Source: Alphaproteobacteria bacterium US3C007
GTDB taxonomy: Bacteria > Pseudomonadota > Alphaproteobacteria > Rhodobacterales > Rhodobacteraceae
Length of the DNA stretch: 64,000 nucleotides
Direction: 5' to 3'
NCBI GenBank assembly: GCA_034423775.1
Contig: CP139918.1
Location: 1,488,001 to 1,552,000 of the forward strand
The position numbers and the translations under genes are program-made. This document shows, one piece after another, positions 1 through 9,310 of the stretch. The number at the start of each line of letters is the position of its first letter. Positions within the stretch are counted from its first letter, which is position 1. Below the pieces are notes generated by a model that was not told the DNA's origin, did not search any database, and worked only from the letters and a program-made list of their open reading frames with translations.

Positions 1-581
1 GCGTAATCGGTTTGCCCGAGCTTGGTGAAAACCTCTCCAGCCAGATCGCCAGTGTGAAAGCGCTTATACCCTGTCAAGGCGTCTTGCCCGGCGGGGTAAT
101 TGGGGGCCATGATGAAGCTATTTTTATACCCAGCGCTGTTGGCATAGGCGCCAGCCGCCTCGTGTAGATTGTCATTTTGCCATGCCACATTGAAGTAATT
201 TTCATGGCAACCCCGACCTGCCAAAGGTGACGGGCCCGCATTTGGCGAAAGGTAAAACACGTTTTGATTGGTCACGGCAGGCACCACGGCCATTGCAAGG
301 TTTGACCAGATGATCCCGGTCATAATATCAACCCGTTCGGATTGGATCATTTTATCCGACAGTTGGACTGCGATATCAGGTTTGCGCTGATCATCTTCGA
401 TAACAACGTCGATATCGCTGCGGCCAGATTGTGCAACAGCCAACATGAACCCATCGCGAACATCAATTCCAAGGCCGGCGCCACCGCCTGATAAGGTTGT
501 GATCATACCGATTTTTACATCCGCAACTGCGGTGGTTGCACCGAGTGCAAGCGCAGCCGTTGCCATCAGAAATTTATTCAT
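1..581 (-). CDS. ABC transporter substrate-binding protein, branched-chain amino acid (LivJ) type, truncated by the window edge
   Basis: Only the first 193 or so codons are present; the 3' end lies beyond base 1. The protein starts MNKFLMATAALALGA with a Sec signal peptide cut near Ala-Asp (AVA/DVKIG). The periplasmic-binding-fold opening DVKIGMITTLSGGGAGLGIDV is typical of the LivJ/type 1 family, which binds amino acids, amides or aromatic acids for an ABC importer. The ATG is set by a good ribosome-binding site (GGGAGA, about 7 bases upstream). It lies 23 bases downstream of the Lrp-type gene on the same strand, so the two are probably co-transcribed. The matching permeases and ATPases would be left of the window. 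The ligand is not predictable. Confidence 0.85.
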   Translation of the reverse strand, partial: MNKFLMATAALALGATTAVADVKIGMITTLSGGGAGLGIDVRDGFMLAVAQSGRSDIDVVIEDDQRKPDIAVQLSDKMIQSERVDIMTGIIWSNLAMAVVPAVTNQNVFYLSPNAGPSPLAGRGCHENYFNVAWQNDNLHEAAGAYANSAGYKNSFIMAPNYPAGQDALTGYKRFHTGDLAGEVFTKLGQTDY

Positions 582-604
582 TGTTTTCTCCCTTATATGG
601 TCAA

Positions 605-841
605 TTAGAATGCTGAAAAGGTCAGCGTTGTCAGCGTTCGCTGGATACCCTCTATGGGGCCGATTAATTCATTGATATAACGCCCAACATCTTTGCCCTC
701 TGGGACGTAGATTTTCAGCAGCAAGTCAAAATCGCCGCTGGTGGAATACATTTCAGAATGGACTTCCTTGAGGGATAGCGCATCCGCCACTTGATAGGTT
801 TTTCCCGGTGCGCATCTTATTTGTATAAAAACGCATGTCAT
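605..841 (-). CDS. Stand-alone Lrp/AsnC ligand-binding (RAM/SAR) domain protein
   Basis: The 78-residue protein has the alpha-beta RAM fold that forms the effector-binding half of Lrp/AsnC regulators. It opens MTCVFIQIRCAPGK, has a central SGDFDLLLKIYV strand typical of the family, and ends in a TLTTLTFSAF strand. There is no helix-turn-helix, so it cannot bind DNA alone. Such stand-alone domains are known to oligomerise and bind amino acids. It sits directly upstream of an amino-acid-type binding protein gene, so sensing or modulating the same ligand is a reasonable inference. The 3' end of the gene is 23 bases from the next start codon. Confidence 0.8.
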   Translation of the reverse strand: MTCVFIQIRCAPGKTYQVADALSLKEVHSEMYSTSGDFDLLLKIYVPEGKDVGRYINELIGPIEGIQRTLTTLTFSAF

Positions 842-1290
842 TCTTATCTCTCCTACAAGCGTTCAAGGTGATGGGCTTTATAGGCCCCCATTTTGCGGAC
901 GAGCCTTCATGATAGTGCAAGGTTTTAAAGAGGTCCATCGCTATGATCGGCCCCGTGCTGGCCGGCAAAGACCGGAGCAAATTCAGATGGCTTGCGCGAA
1001 AGTAAGCGCCGCGTGTTGCAGTAGCGCGCGGGGCTGAAATGCAGGTTGAAGATTAAAGATCACCCTTTTGGCGGCATGAGGTGGGTGCTGGCTGTCTTAT
1101 TCTGATCAAACCATAGCTTTCTTAGGCCTATTGCAGAGGCATATCTTTATGTTTGTTTCGGTTTTTTTTAAGAGGGTGCGCTGCCGTTCGCGAAAGGTGG
1201 GCCGATCAGGCGGGGCATAAGCAAAAGATTAGGTTTTGTTATGAAGCGAAGCGGCTTATAAAGAGAAGCATTCCAAAAAGAAGGTCTTAC
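842..1290. other. Intergenic region between the Lrp-type gene and the peroxiredoxin-like gene
   Basis: About 450 bases without a supported gene. It must carry the promoter for the leftward Lrp-type/binding-protein pair and the promoter and leader of the rightward peroxiredoxin-like gene. An open frame enters from the left side of 1291 in the peroxiredoxin frame (from 1153), but its predicted residues look like translated non-coding sequence. I see no convincing promoter, operator or RNA structure. Confidence 0.5.
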
Positions 1291-1827
1291 ATGCTTGTTC
1301 CCCGTCAAAAAACACCCAATCTAAGCGTTCCAACGCTTGATCAAGGACCGTTTGATCTTTCATCTGAAACCAGCCAACGTGGAACCGTGCTATGCTTTTA
1401 CCGCGGATTGCATTGTCCGCTTTGCGCAACCTATCTCAAAGAGTTTCAGGCCTTGGTCAAGGCGTTTTCCGAGCGCGGCGTAGGCACCATCGCTATCAGT
1501 TCTGACGGGCAAGAGCGTACCGAGCAAATGGCGCAGAAAATTGGCGTCGATGGTTTGCGCTTTGGCTATGATTTGCCTTTGTCGATCGCCCGTGACTGGG
1601 GGCTTTATATCTCGACATCACGCGGTAAAACTTCGATCGGTATAGAAGAGCCTAAGCTGTTTGCAGAGCCTGGTCTGTTCATGGTTTCACCTGATCAGAC
1701 GCTCTATTATGCGTCGGTTCAAACGATGCCCTTTGTACGGCCGCATTTTTCAGAGCTGATCGGCGCGCTTGATTTTGTGATTGCAAATAATTACCCGGCG
1801 CGCGGTGAATATACCGGGCCTGTTTGA
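1291..1827 (+). CDS. Peroxiredoxin-like AhpC/TSA-family protein
   Basis: A 178-residue thioredoxin-fold protein of the AhpC/TSA superfamily. The thiol site is the FYRGLHCPLCATYLKEF segment (about residues 36-52), with a CxxC pair (HCPLC) where peroxiredoxins usually have TxxC. It is followed by the ISSDGQERTEQMAQKIG strand and helix and a C-terminal ARGEYTGPV tail. Proteins of this type are annotated as redoxin or peroxiredoxin-like, and the substrate is unknown. The start is the ATG at 1291 (MLVPRQKTPN), preceded by AAGAAGG. The frame is open back to 1153, but that part has no family match and is probably untranslated. It is convergent with rhaK. Confidence 0.8.
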   Translation: MLVPRQKTPNLSVPTLDQGPFDLSSETSQRGTVLCFYRGLHCPLCATYLKEFQALVKAFSERGVGTIAISSDGQERTEQMAQKIGVDGLRFGYDLPLSIARDWGLYISTSRGKTSIGIEEPKLFAEPGLFMVSPDQTLYYASVQTMPFVRPHFSELIGALDFVIANNYPARGEYTGPV

Positions 1828-2105
1828 CGCTGCAATAGAGGCCAGCGTTCAAAGGTTTAAACGGATCAATTTGTAGGCATTTATTTAAGTTGGCGTTTGC
1901 GCGACAGGATAATTGCCAAAAGTTTCGCAGGCGGTGGGGCCCTATGTGGGCAGATAAGCAATTGTCCTTATGTTTCCCGTGTTCCGCCGGTTTTGCGGCC
2001 AGAATAGGCTTCACGACACAGGCTGATGCGATAGATTTGCCAAACCTAAAATGCAATTCCGGGCACCGTTTTAAAAGGCGCGGATGCTCCGATTGGCGCG
2101 CGAGG

Positions 2106-3467
2106 CTAGAGGCCGGACTCAACCGCTAGCCGCCAAGCTGCACCATAGGCTTGCAACGCTGGCTCATCCTTGCAAGCATAGGTCTGCGCGGTTGCGGCCT
2201 GTTTGTGCTGCGGCAAACATAACATGGCCGCACCAATACTTGTTCCTGTATGCGAAACGCTGGTCAGCAGGCCATCTGGCGAAAGCGCTGAGAGCATCCG
2301 GAGATATTCATCATTGTTTGAAAATGGGCCCTCTACAATCACCGGCCCGCGCGCGCCAATCAAGTCCAAGCAGGTGCGCGTCATTAAGGCTAGATAGAAA
2401 GATAAGGCCACGCTTTCCTCGCCGGCGCTGCGCTTTGTAACAGACCAAGTTGTCACACGGCCTTGAAATGGCCCAGTAGCAGCCTCAATGGCGGGCAGAA
2501 GGAAAATGCCTTTTTCTAGAACCGATTGCTCATCGGATTTGGTGGGTGCATAGATACGGCCCTTTTGAATAAGATCAAATTCCCGCCCCCCCATAAAACG
2601 GGCGGTTGGCACGGGATGCCCAAGCGCATTCACGTTGATCAAACTGTCGCGATCTGGATCTAGCGCCAGTTTTGAGCCATTAATGGCCATGGCGATGGTC
2701 CAAGTGCCCGAGGACACCACCGAGAAGCTGCCGCTCTGAGATAAAAGATGCGGATATAGCGAGGCATTGCTGTCATGAATGCCAACCATGACGGGTAGAT
2801 GTGCCGGCAGCCCGAGCTTTTGCGCCAAGGCAGGTTTAACCTCGCCCAAAATCTCATCTGGGCGGCGTACCGGGGCAAAGCAGCTTCGAAGGCCAAGCGC
2901 GTCCAAAGTTGTGGCAAAATCGCGCGCATAGGGGTTCCATAAATCGCTGTGGCAGCCCAGGCTTGTAAAATCGCTCGCGCGCTCTCCGGTGAGCAGGTAG
3001 CCCCAATATTGCGGATAGGTGACAATGCTAGCAAGGTGTTTTCGGATCATCGGGTCAGTGGTGAGCATCCAATGCAGCTGCGCCCCGATATTCAAGCCAT
3101 TCGGCAGGTGGGGTGATCCGGTTTGTGAGAAGTCTGCGCGCAGCTGAGCATAGTTGTCAGACAAAGAATTGACGGCGGAATATTCATAATCCAGCATCGG
3201 AAAGGCCTCGCCATTTTGCCCGATCAGCACAATTGAGGCCCCGTGGGTTGTAACACTGATCGCGTCGATGCCGTATTGTTTTTGAAATTGGGCCAATCCG
3301 TTTTGGATGAAAACCCAAATCCCAGCGAGATCGAAATGCGGCCAAGGCGGCGAGTCAACCACATGGTTGGGCTGGGTGATTACCGCTATTTCGTGAAGGC
3401 CGACGCTGTTGACCAGCGCAAGCTTGGCATTGGTTTTCCCGATATCAATAACGGCGATATGGCTCAT
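2106..3467 (-). CDS. rhaK: L-rhamnulokinase-like FGGY-family sugar kinase (RhaK)
   Basis: A 453-residue kinase of the FGGY family. It opens with the phosphate-1 motif [19 protein letters not shown]. Other recognisable parts are the sugar-site region GVHDS-like [16 protein letters not shown] (about residues 225-240), SSGTWTIAM (about 250), and a C-terminal [21 protein letters not shown] nucleotide-binding segment. It should phosphorylate L-rhamnulose to L-rhamnulose 1-phosphate in the cytoplasm. In Rhizobium leguminosarum, RhaK is the last gene of rhaRSTPQUK and is also needed for sugar uptake; the same position here supports the name. Its ATG overlaps the rhaU stop by four bases (ATGA), so translation is coupled. 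Confidence 0.88.
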   Translation of the reverse strand: MSHIAVIDIGKTNAKLALVNSVGLHEIAVITQPNHVVDSPPWPHFDLAGIWVFIQNGLAQFQKQYGIDAISVTTHGASIVLIGQNGEAFPMLDYEYSAVNSLSDNYAQLRADFSQTGSPHLPNGLNIGAQLHWMLTTDPMIRKHLASIVTYPQYWGYLLTGERASDFTSLGCHSDLWNPYARDFATTLDALGLRSCFAPVRRPDEILGEVKPALAQKLGLPAHLPVMVGIHDSNASLYPHLLSQSGSFSVVSSGTWTIAMAINGSKLALDPDRDSLINVNALGHPVPTARFMGGREFDLIQKGRIYAPTKSDEQSVLEKGIFLLPAIEAATGPFQGRVTTWSVTKRSAGEESVALSFYLALMTRTCLDLIGARGPVIVEGPFSNNDEYLRMLSALSPDGLLTSVSHTGTSIGAAMLCLPQHKQAATAQTYACKDEPALQAYGAAWRLAVESGL

Positions 3468-3778
3468 GGCATATGAAATAGGTCGCTTAAGCGCCGCGCG
3501 ACGGGTTCATTAGTTGGGCTGGTTTCCATGATATCCGCCATATAAGCCCACCAGCGCTGCATCAGGGGATGCGCGGGTAGATCATCCATTTTATGATCAA
3601 TTTCACGCCATAAAACGCCAAATAAAACCTCGCTTTCGTCATCCAGAAAGATCGAATAATCGGATATACCAGCCTCTTTGAGAAGAACGAGTAATTCTGG
3701 CCATATTTCATCATGGCGGCGCTTATACTCCTCTTTTTGGCCGGGGTTTAGGCGCATTTTAAAGGCGAATTTCTCCAT
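3464..3778 (-). CDS. rhaU: L-rhamnose mutarotase
   Basis: A 104-residue member of the RhaM/RhaU dimeric alpha-beta-barrel family, which interconverts the alpha and beta anomers of L-rhamnose. The signature start [20 protein letters not shown] and the conserved [14 protein letters not shown] and WWAYMADIM segments are all present; the catalytic His lies in [10 protein letters not shown] place the start at 3778 (MEKFAF), which gives the usual family length and has GGAGG just upstream. The frame runs seven codons further, but those overlap the permease gene. The start overlaps the permease stop by one base (TGATG), and the end overlaps rhaK. This gene is rhaU in rhizobial nomenclature and rhaM in enterics. 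Confidence 0.92.
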   Translation of the reverse strand: MEKFAFKMRLNPGQKEEYKRRHDEIWPELLVLLKEAGISDYSIFLDDESEVLFGVLWREIDHKMDDLPAHPLMQRWWAYMADIMETSPTNEPVARRLSDLFHMP

Positions 3779-4761
3779 CACATCCTCCAGATCTGCCACA
3801 AGCGTGGCAAGGCAATCACGCCAATCAGCAAAAGGCCGATGAAAATCGACATAACGATCCCAGGAACGTTCAGCAGACCCAATCCAAACGTAACCAGACC
3901 CATTACGAAAGCGGCGATGATAACCCCGGTAATTGTGCCAGATCCGCCCAATATGCTGACCCCGCCCAAAACCACCATGGTCACCACTTCCAGTTCCATT
4001 CCCATTCCGATTGAGGGCCGCGTAGAGCCCAAGCGCGAGGTGAGACAGACCGCCGCCAAGCCTGACATCGCGCCGGTCATCAGGAATAGGATAAATTTAA
4101 CGCGGTTCACGCGAATGCCCGAAAATAGCGCGCCGGTGGCATTGTTCCCAATCGCATAAACCGCGCGGCCAAAATTCGTCCAATGAAGTAGGATCCCATA
4201 GATCACCGCCAATAGAGCGAAGAGCACAAATTCAAAACTAATCACCCAGAACACATAGCCCTGTCCAAAAAAGGCAAAATCTGAGGGATAGCCCCGATAG
4301 GCTTGATCCCCCAGAACGATGTAGCTGATGCCTCTGAACAGGCTCATGGTTCCGATGGTTACAACGATCGAGGGCAGGCCAAAGCCCGTAACCAAAACCG
4401 CGTTAAATGCGCCGCAGGCCACACCGGTAAGAAGGCCGGTTATCACCAATGTCGTGGTCGACACGTCCAGTTGCGCGATTGCGCCCATCGCCGTTGAGGC
4501 AAGCGCAATAATTGAGGCGACGCTTAGATCAATTTCGCCAGCAATTATCAACAACGCCATTGCAAAAGCGATCATCGCTTTTTCGGTGAAATTGAATGTC
4601 GCATCACTGAGGTTCCAAGCATTTAAAAAATGCGGAGAGGCAAAGGAATTTGCGATGAAAATACCGATAGCAACCGCCAAAAGCAGCGTTTCCCAGCTTT
4701 TAATTTGCGTTAGAAATGGGTTTTGCAACCGGTCTGGAATGTCCCGCGCTTGCGTCATCAT
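3778..4761 (-). CDS. rhaQ: Rhamnose ABC transporter permease (RhaQ)
   Basis: A 327-residue inner-membrane permease of the RbsC/AraH (CUT2) family with about eight to ten hydrophobic segments. It shows the family hallmarks [17 protein letters not shown] (about residues 93-109), [18 protein letters not shown] (about 145-162) and the cytoplasmic ATPase-coupling region near [18 protein letters not shown]. With RhaP it should form the transmembrane channel for L-rhamnose. Its ATG overlaps the rhaP stop by four bases, and its stop overlaps the rhaU start. Calling this one RhaQ rather than RhaP rests on gene order relative to Rhizobium. Confidence 0.88.
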   Translation of the reverse strand: MMTQARDIPDRLQNPFLTQIKSWETLLLAVAIGIFIANSFASPHFLNAWNLSDATFNFTEKAMIAFAMALLIIAGEIDLSVASIIALASTAMGAIAQLDVSTTTLVITGLLTGVACGAFNAVLVTGFGLPSIVVTIGTMSLFRGISYIVLGDQAYRGYPSDFAFFGQGYVFWVISFEFVLFALLAVIYGILLHWTNFGRAVYAIGNNATGALFSGIRVNRVKFILFLMTGAMSGLAAVCLTSRLGSTRPSIGMGMELEVVTMVVLGGVSILGGSGTITGVIIAAFVMGLVTFGLGLLNVPGIVMSIFIGLLLIGVIALPRLWQIWRM

Positions 4762-5738
4762 CCTTGGGCCTCCGCTGATTTAAGGATCACCCGGCCTTTT
4801 TTGCGCAGTGCGCGCGTGTTTAGGGCAATCGCAACAATGATGGCTGATCCCGATATTGCCATTTGCCAAAATGGGCTGATGCCAATAACCGGCAGGGCAT
4901 TTTTGATCACACCAAGGAACAGCGCGCCCAACACGGCGCCGGCGATTGATCCGATCCCTCCGGATATCGCCACCCCTCCAATCACGCAGGCGGCCACCAC
5001 TTCAAGCTCAAAACCAATCGCAATATCAACATAGGCTACCGAATAGCGCGCCACCCAAAGATAGCCGGCCAATCCAGATAGCGCGCCAGAAAACACAAAG
5101 GCCCAGAATTGCGTTTTGCCGACGCTTATACCTGCGTAAACTGCGGCGTTTGGATTTGATCCCACAGCAAAAAACATACGCCCCAGCGGTGTTCGCGTTA
5201 ATAAGATTGTGAAAACTATAACCGCGAATATGGCAAACCAGCTCAAACCTGGAAGCCCAAAAATAACCTCGCGCGGCACCGCTTTGAAGGCCGGCGTCAT
5301 TTCATGCGCATTGACCCATTTCCCATCTGAAATAACAAATATAATGCCCCTGAAAATGGTCATGGTGCCCAATGTCACCACGATTGATGGAATGCTTAAT
5401 TTCCAAACAAGAAGGCCGTTCAGCGCCCCCAAAAAAGTTCCAATTCCGATTGCAATCAAAATCAAGATGGCAATCGGAAGATCGGGCGCCATGCCATTTG
5501 TCATCGCAACGATCATCCCAGAAAGGGCAAGGTTGGCTGCGACCGAGAGATCGATGCATTTTGTTAAGATCACGATCATTTGGCCGATGGCTAAAATAAT
5601 TAGGGGAGAGGTGTCGTTAAACACCGCCAATAATTTTTTGGGCTCGATAAAGGCGGGAAACCGAGTGGCGATTAAGCCAAGCGCGATTAAAATAGCGGCA
5701 GACAGGATGGCTTCGCGGGATGAAAATATTGATTTCAC
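4758..5738 (-). CDS. rhaP: Rhamnose ABC transporter permease (RhaP)
   Basis: A 326-residue CUT2-type permease, paralogous to RhaQ. Conserved segments include ILTKCIDLSVAANLALSGM (about residues 58-76), SIPSIVVTLGTMTIFRG (about 115-131) and GSNPNAAVYAGISVGK, the EAA-like coupling loop. Hydrophobic helices span most of the chain. It pairs with RhaQ to form a heteromeric channel fed by RhaS and driven by RhaT. It begins one base after the rhaT stop and overlaps rhaQ by four bases, so the transporter genes are translated as a tight unit. Confidence 0.88.
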   Translation of the reverse strand: MKSIFSSREAILSAAILIALGLIATRFPAFIEPKKLLAVFNDTSPLIILAIGQMIVILTKCIDLSVAANLALSGMIVAMTNGMAPDLPIAILILIAIGIGTFLGALNGLLVWKLSIPSIVVTLGTMTIFRGIIFVISDGKWVNAHEMTPAFKAVPREVIFGLPGLSWFAIFAVIVFTILLTRTPLGRMFFAVGSNPNAAVYAGISVGKTQFWAFVFSGALSGLAGYLWVARYSVAYVDIAIGFELEVVAACVIGGVAISGGIGSIAGAVLGALFLGVIKNALPVIGISPFWQMAISGSAIIVAIALNTRALRKKGRVILKSAEAQG

Positions 5739-7253
5739 TTAAGCCTCCTTTAATCCGGCTGCATATCTGACAAGATTTTCTGGCGTTAGCCCATTGCCCG
5801 CCGCTTCCGTTGCAATGCGCCCCTCGCGCATCACAATCACGCGATCCGACATGCCAAGAATTTCGGGAATTTCGGAGCTGACCATGATAACCGCCAAACC
5901 CTGCGCCGCCAGTTCCGCCATAAAAGCGTGTACGGCGGCTTTTGAACCGATATCGATGCCTTTCGTGGGCTCATCAAGAATGATAATTTTCGGGGTGGTC
6001 GCCAGCCATTTTGCGATCACCACTTTTTGCTGATTGCCTCCCGAAAGTGTCGCCAGCGGAACGTCAAGCGAGGCTGCGCGTAGCTCTAAGCGTTTGGTAT
6101 ATTCTCGCGTTAGTGCAAACTCATTTGCAAGTTGCAAAAAACCATTGCGCGAGGTTCGGTTTAAAGAGGGCAACGTAACATTTTGAAAAATCGGCAGCGG
6201 TCTTATGGTGCCCTGTTGTCCCCGGTCCTCGGGCACGTAGACAATTCCGGCCTCTATCGCGTCAGCAGGCGAATGGATCGGGTGGGGTTTCCCATCGATG
6301 GTAATTTCGCCTTGCGAAAGTTTGGTAATCCCAAATAGCGCTTGCATAAACTCGGATCTTCCAGCGCCCACTAGGCCATAAAACCCCAAAATTTCTCCTT
6401 CATGAAGCGTGAAGTTGATATTCTCAAATTCGGTGGGATGGGCGCAGCCAGACACCTCTAAAACAGGCTTACCTTTTTGATGCTGGCGCGGTGGAAAAAT
6501 TTGATCGACAGAGCGGCCCACCATCATTTTGACCAGATCATCTTCGTTCAGATCTGCAATTTTTCCGTCACCCACAAAAGCACCATCGCGAAAAACGGTA
6601 TAACGATCCGCAATATGAAAGATTTCATCAAATTTATGACTGATGAATAAAATGGCTTTTCCTTGCGTTTTTAGCAGCTCTACCAAATCATAAAGTTCGT
6701 TGATTTCCTTATGCGATAGGGCGGCTGTTGGCTCATCCAAAATTACAACTTGCGCTTGGATTGAAAGCGCTCGGGCGATCGCAACAAGATGTTTGGAGGC
6801 GATACCCAGATCTCCGAGCCGTGCCTCAGGATTTAACTCGGCGCCAATGCTGCGCAAAATGTTTTGTGCCTCTTGGGTTTGGGCTTTGCGGTCAATAAGG
6901 CCCAGCTTGCTGCGTGGCGCATGTCCAAGAAATATATTTTCCGCGACCGAGAGATCGTCAAACAAAACAGTTTCTTGGTGGATCGCTGTGATGCCGACCT
7001 GTGAAGCATCCTGTGCGCTGTTAAGCCGAATCGGCGCGCCATTAAATCGGATTTCGCCTTCTTCAGGCTGATAAATCCCAGTAAGAATTTTAACGATTGT
7101 TGATTTGCCCGCGCCGTTTTCGCCGACAAGCGCCATCACTTGGCCCGGATAGAGCTGAAGCTGAACATCTGATAACGCTTTCACACCGGGAAAAGATTTG
7201 GAGACCCCTGAAAGCGTTAAGATGGCTTGATTTGATGTGAGTTCAGGGCGCAT
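5739..7253 (-). CDS. rhaT: Rhamnose ABC transporter ATP-binding protein with two ATPase domains (RhaT)
   Basis: A 504-residue CUT2-class ATPase made of two fused nucleotide-binding domains. Domain 1 has a full Walker A (GENGAGKST, residues 44-52), a Walker B VVILDEPTAAL and an H-loop FISHKF. Domain 2 has the altered Walker A GLVGAGRSE (about residue 295), normal for sugar importers of this class, plus a signature LSGGNQQKV and Walker B IIILDEPTKGID. It powers RhaP/RhaQ. In Rhizobium this gene is rhaT; it is unrelated to the E. coli rhamnose-proton symporter of the same name. There is a 52-base gap to rhaS upstream. Confidence 0.9.
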   Translation of the reverse strand: MRPELTSNQAILTLSGVSKSFPGVKALSDVQLQLYPGQVMALVGENGAGKSTIVKILTGIYQPEEGEIRFNGAPIRLNSAQDASQVGITAIHQETVLFDDLSVAENIFLGHAPRSKLGLIDRKAQTQEAQNILRSIGAELNPEARLGDLGIASKHLVAIARALSIQAQVVILDEPTAALSHKEINELYDLVELLKTQGKAILFISHKFDEIFHIADRYTVFRDGAFVGDGKIADLNEDDLVKMMVGRSVDQIFPPRQHQKGKPVLEVSGCAHPTEFENINFTLHEGEILGFYGLVGAGRSEFMQALFGITKLSQGEITIDGKPHPIHSPADAIEAGIVYVPEDRGQQGTIRPLPIFQNVTLPSLNRTSRNGFLQLANEFALTREYTKRLELRAASLDVPLATLSGGNQQKVVIAKWLATTPKIIILDEPTKGIDIGSKAAVHAFMAELAAQGLAVIMVSSEIPEILGMSDRVIVMREGRIATEAAGNGLTPENLVRYAAGLKEA

Positions 7254-7305
7254 TTTTATATCTTATAGGGCCTGAGGCAGCTGGCGCTGCCCCAAGCAAT
7301 TCGCC

Positions 7306-8295
7306 TTAGAATATCGATTTGAATTGATCGATATTTGAGGCGTCATAGGTGAAGGGATCCGACATCGCGGCTTCATTACTCTCATTCAAAACCGCTTCGC
7401 CTATTCTGCCCATACCAACCGCTGCGCCTGGTTTTGCATCGGCGCCTTTGGCAATATTGTAGGAGAGCATGGTTGCGGCATAACCCAGATCAATCGGGTT
7501 CCAAATCGCGAAGCTTTTGGTTGCGCCTGATGCCACTGCGCCCGCCATTTCGGATGGCAAGCCTAGGCCCGTAACGTTGATTTCCCCGATTTTTCCAGCA
7601 TCGGTCACTGCTTGTGATGCTGCGAGAATACCAACCGTGGTTGGCGCGATAATCGCTTTCAGATTTGGGTATGTGGCCATCAGACCTTCGGCCTCACGAT
7701 AGGATTTATCTGAAAGATCATCGCCATATACTGTGGCAACGAGGTTGACCCCAGCATAATTTGGCAACACCTTCTTGGCTTCTTCGATCCAGATGTTTTG
7801 ATTGGTGGCCGTTGCGCTGGCAGATAGGATGGCAACATCGCCACCGCCGGGCATGTGATCTGAAGCCAATTTGATGATCGTATTGCCGATCAACGCGTTG
7901 CTTGAGGGGTTGAGGTGCATTTGACGCCCCTCTGCGGCAACGCCCGAATCCCAAGAGATCACTGTGATGCCCCGTGACATCGCTTTTTTAAGCGAGGGAA
8001 CCAGCGCGTCTGGATCATTGGCGGAAATTGCAATGGCATCCACGCCTTGGGCAATCAAACTGTTAATGACTTCGATTTGGCCTTCAGCGGTTGTGTCTGT
8101 TGGACCGGTGTAAATAATATCAACGCCGCCCAATTCAGCGGCAGCTTCTTCGGCGCCTTTTGCGGCAGCTTCAAAAAACCCGATACCCAAGGCTTTGACA
8201 ACCAGAGCGATTTTCATATCCCCGGCTTGAACGGTTGACCCGATCATTGTGGCTGCAACAGCCGCAGTTGTTAGTAAACTTTTAAGAACACGCAT
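7306..8295 (-). CDS. rhaS: Rhamnose ABC transporter periplasmic binding protein (RhaS)
   Basis: A 329-residue type I sugar-binding protein. A Sec signal peptide (MRVLKSLLTTAAVAATMIG, cut after VQA) is followed by the mature start GDMKIALVVKALG. The two-lobed periplasmic-binding fold shows GVDAIAISANDPDALVPSLK (about residues 85-104), VISWDSGV and the second-lobe segment YREAEGLMATYPNLKAI. It should deliver L-rhamnose to RhaPQT. It lies between rhaR and rhaT. In rhizobia rhaS is the transporter gene, not the AraC-type activator of E. coli. It is the second gene of the leftward operon. Confidence 0.9.
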   Translation of the reverse strand: MRVLKSLLTTAAVAATMIGSTVQAGDMKIALVVKALGIGFFEAAAKGAEEAAAELGGVDIIYTGPTDTTAEGQIEVINSLIAQGVDAIAISANDPDALVPSLKKAMSRGITVISWDSGVAAEGRQMHLNPSSNALIGNTIIKLASDHMPGGGDVAILSASATATNQNIWIEEAKKVLPNYAGVNLVATVYGDDLSDKSYREAEGLMATYPNLKAIIAPTTVGILAASQAVTDAGKIGEINVTGLGLPSEMAGAVASGATKSFAIWNPIDLGYAATMLSYNIAKGADAKPGAAVGMGRIGEAVLNESNEAAMSDPFTYDASNIDQFKSIF

Positions 8296-8325
8296 GTTTT
8301 CCTCCCTTATGTGTGTTGGCGGTCT

Positions 8326-9129
8326 TTAAGAGGCTTCCCCCTGTGATTTTGCAGCCTCTTTTGAGACCACGTGAAGTGACACGCCTGCGGCCTCAAGCAT
8401 TGAGGCGGCTTTATCAGGGATGCCATCATCTGTAATAACGGTGTGGATTTGCGTCAGCGGGCACAGCACAAGGCTTGAGCGTTTTGCAAATTTGCTGCTA
8501 TCGGCCAATACCACCAATTCATCTGCCTGACCGATCAATTTTTGTTCGGCTTGCACCAAAAGTGGATCCGCCTCCATCAACCCAATCGTACCCAACCCAT
8601 GCGCCCCCATGAACATACGATGCGCGTAAAAATTTCGTGTCACATCATTGTCAAAAGGGGACAAAACGATGTTTTGTTCTCGGTAAAGCGTGCCACCGGA
8701 TATTGTGACCGTGTTTTTCGAATGCTTCAGCAAATGCTCAGCGATTGGAAAAGAATTTGTAAACACCTGCATTCTGCGTGTGGCCAGCGTATGAACCATT
8801 TGGAACGTGGTGGTGCCACCGTTTATGATAATGGATTCGCCATCTGCGCAGAGATTTACAGCAGCGCTGGCAATGGCTTGCTTTTGCGCGACTTGGAACG
8901 TTTTGTTGACATCGAAAGGCCGCCCTGCCAGCCCGACAGATTGTGGCGGAGCCAAAGCTTCTGCCCCGCCCCGGATGCGGCGCAGCTTTTTTTCAATGTG
9001 TAATGTTGCGATATCTCTGCGGATGGTTGCTTCCGAGGCACCGGTCAGGCTGCACATATCAATCACGGTAACCACAGGGCGGTCTTGAACCGCTGACAAT
9101 ATCACGCGATGGCGTTCTCGTTCATGCAT
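8326..9129 (-). CDS. rhaR: DeoR-family transcriptional regulator of rhamnose genes (RhaR)
   Basis: A 267-residue DeoR-family regulator. The N-terminal winged helix contains VVTVIDMCSLTGASEATIRR-type sequence (about residues 17-37), followed by DIATLHIEKKLRRIRGGAEAL. The C-terminal DeoRC sugar-phosphate-sensor domain has the conserved GGTTTFQMV and TISGGTLYRE segments. The family usually represses until a phosphorylated intermediate binds. Here the likely signal is a rhamnose intermediate, which is an inference. The gene is first in the leftward rha operon and divergent from rhaD, the arrangement reported for R. leguminosarum. Inverted repeats in the 180-base gap to rhaD are plausible operators. 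Confidence 0.88.
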   Translation of the reverse strand: MHERERHRVILSAVQDRPVVTVIDMCSLTGASEATIRRDIATLHIEKKLRRIRGGAEALAPPQSVGLAGRPFDVNKTFQVAQKQAIASAAVNLCADGESIIINGGTTTFQMVHTLATRRMQVFTNSFPIAEHLLKHSKNTVTISGGTLYREQNIVLSPFDNDVTRNFYAHRMFMGAHGLGTIGLMEADPLLVQAEQKLIGQADELVVLADSSKFAKRSSLVLCPLTQIHTVITDDGIPDKAASMLEAAGVSLHVVSKEAAKSQGEAS

Positions 9130-9171
9130 TTTGTACCTCTCGCTTAAAATGCTGGCGTATACAGACCCATT

Positions 9172-9246
9172 TTGTCAATCATAAAATTTCATATTCAGTC
9201 ATAAATTATCAAAAATTGCGCATTTTTGATTGTTTAGGATTGACAA
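9172..9246. promoter_or_regulatory. Divergent rhaR/rhaD control region with inverted repeats
   Basis: Seen directly: a perfect 9-base inverted repeat ATCAAAAAT (9208-9216) / ATTTTTGAT (9222-9230) with a 5-base spacer, flanked by a second perfect pair TTGTCAATC (9172-9180) / GATTGACAA (9238-9246). The outer pair places a consensus-like TTGACA facing outward on each strand, as expected for -35 elements of divergent promoters. Matching -10 boxes at standard spacing are not clear. I infer that RhaR binds here. Confidence 0.55.
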
Positions 9247-9310
9247 TCTGCCGCAGTATATGCAGCTTTTTATACAGGATATGGGCTAAATTTTGTTTAA
9301 GGAGGGTCCT

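Noticed and set aside
753..980. Minus-strand open frame overlapping the Lrp-type gene
   Set aside because: It overlaps the better-supported Lrp-type gene, has no family features and no ribosome-binding site.
1890..2440. Plus-strand open frames over the rhaK 3' end and the gap before it
   Set aside because: Basic, low-complexity translations in other frames of rhaK or of non-coding sequence; no domain.
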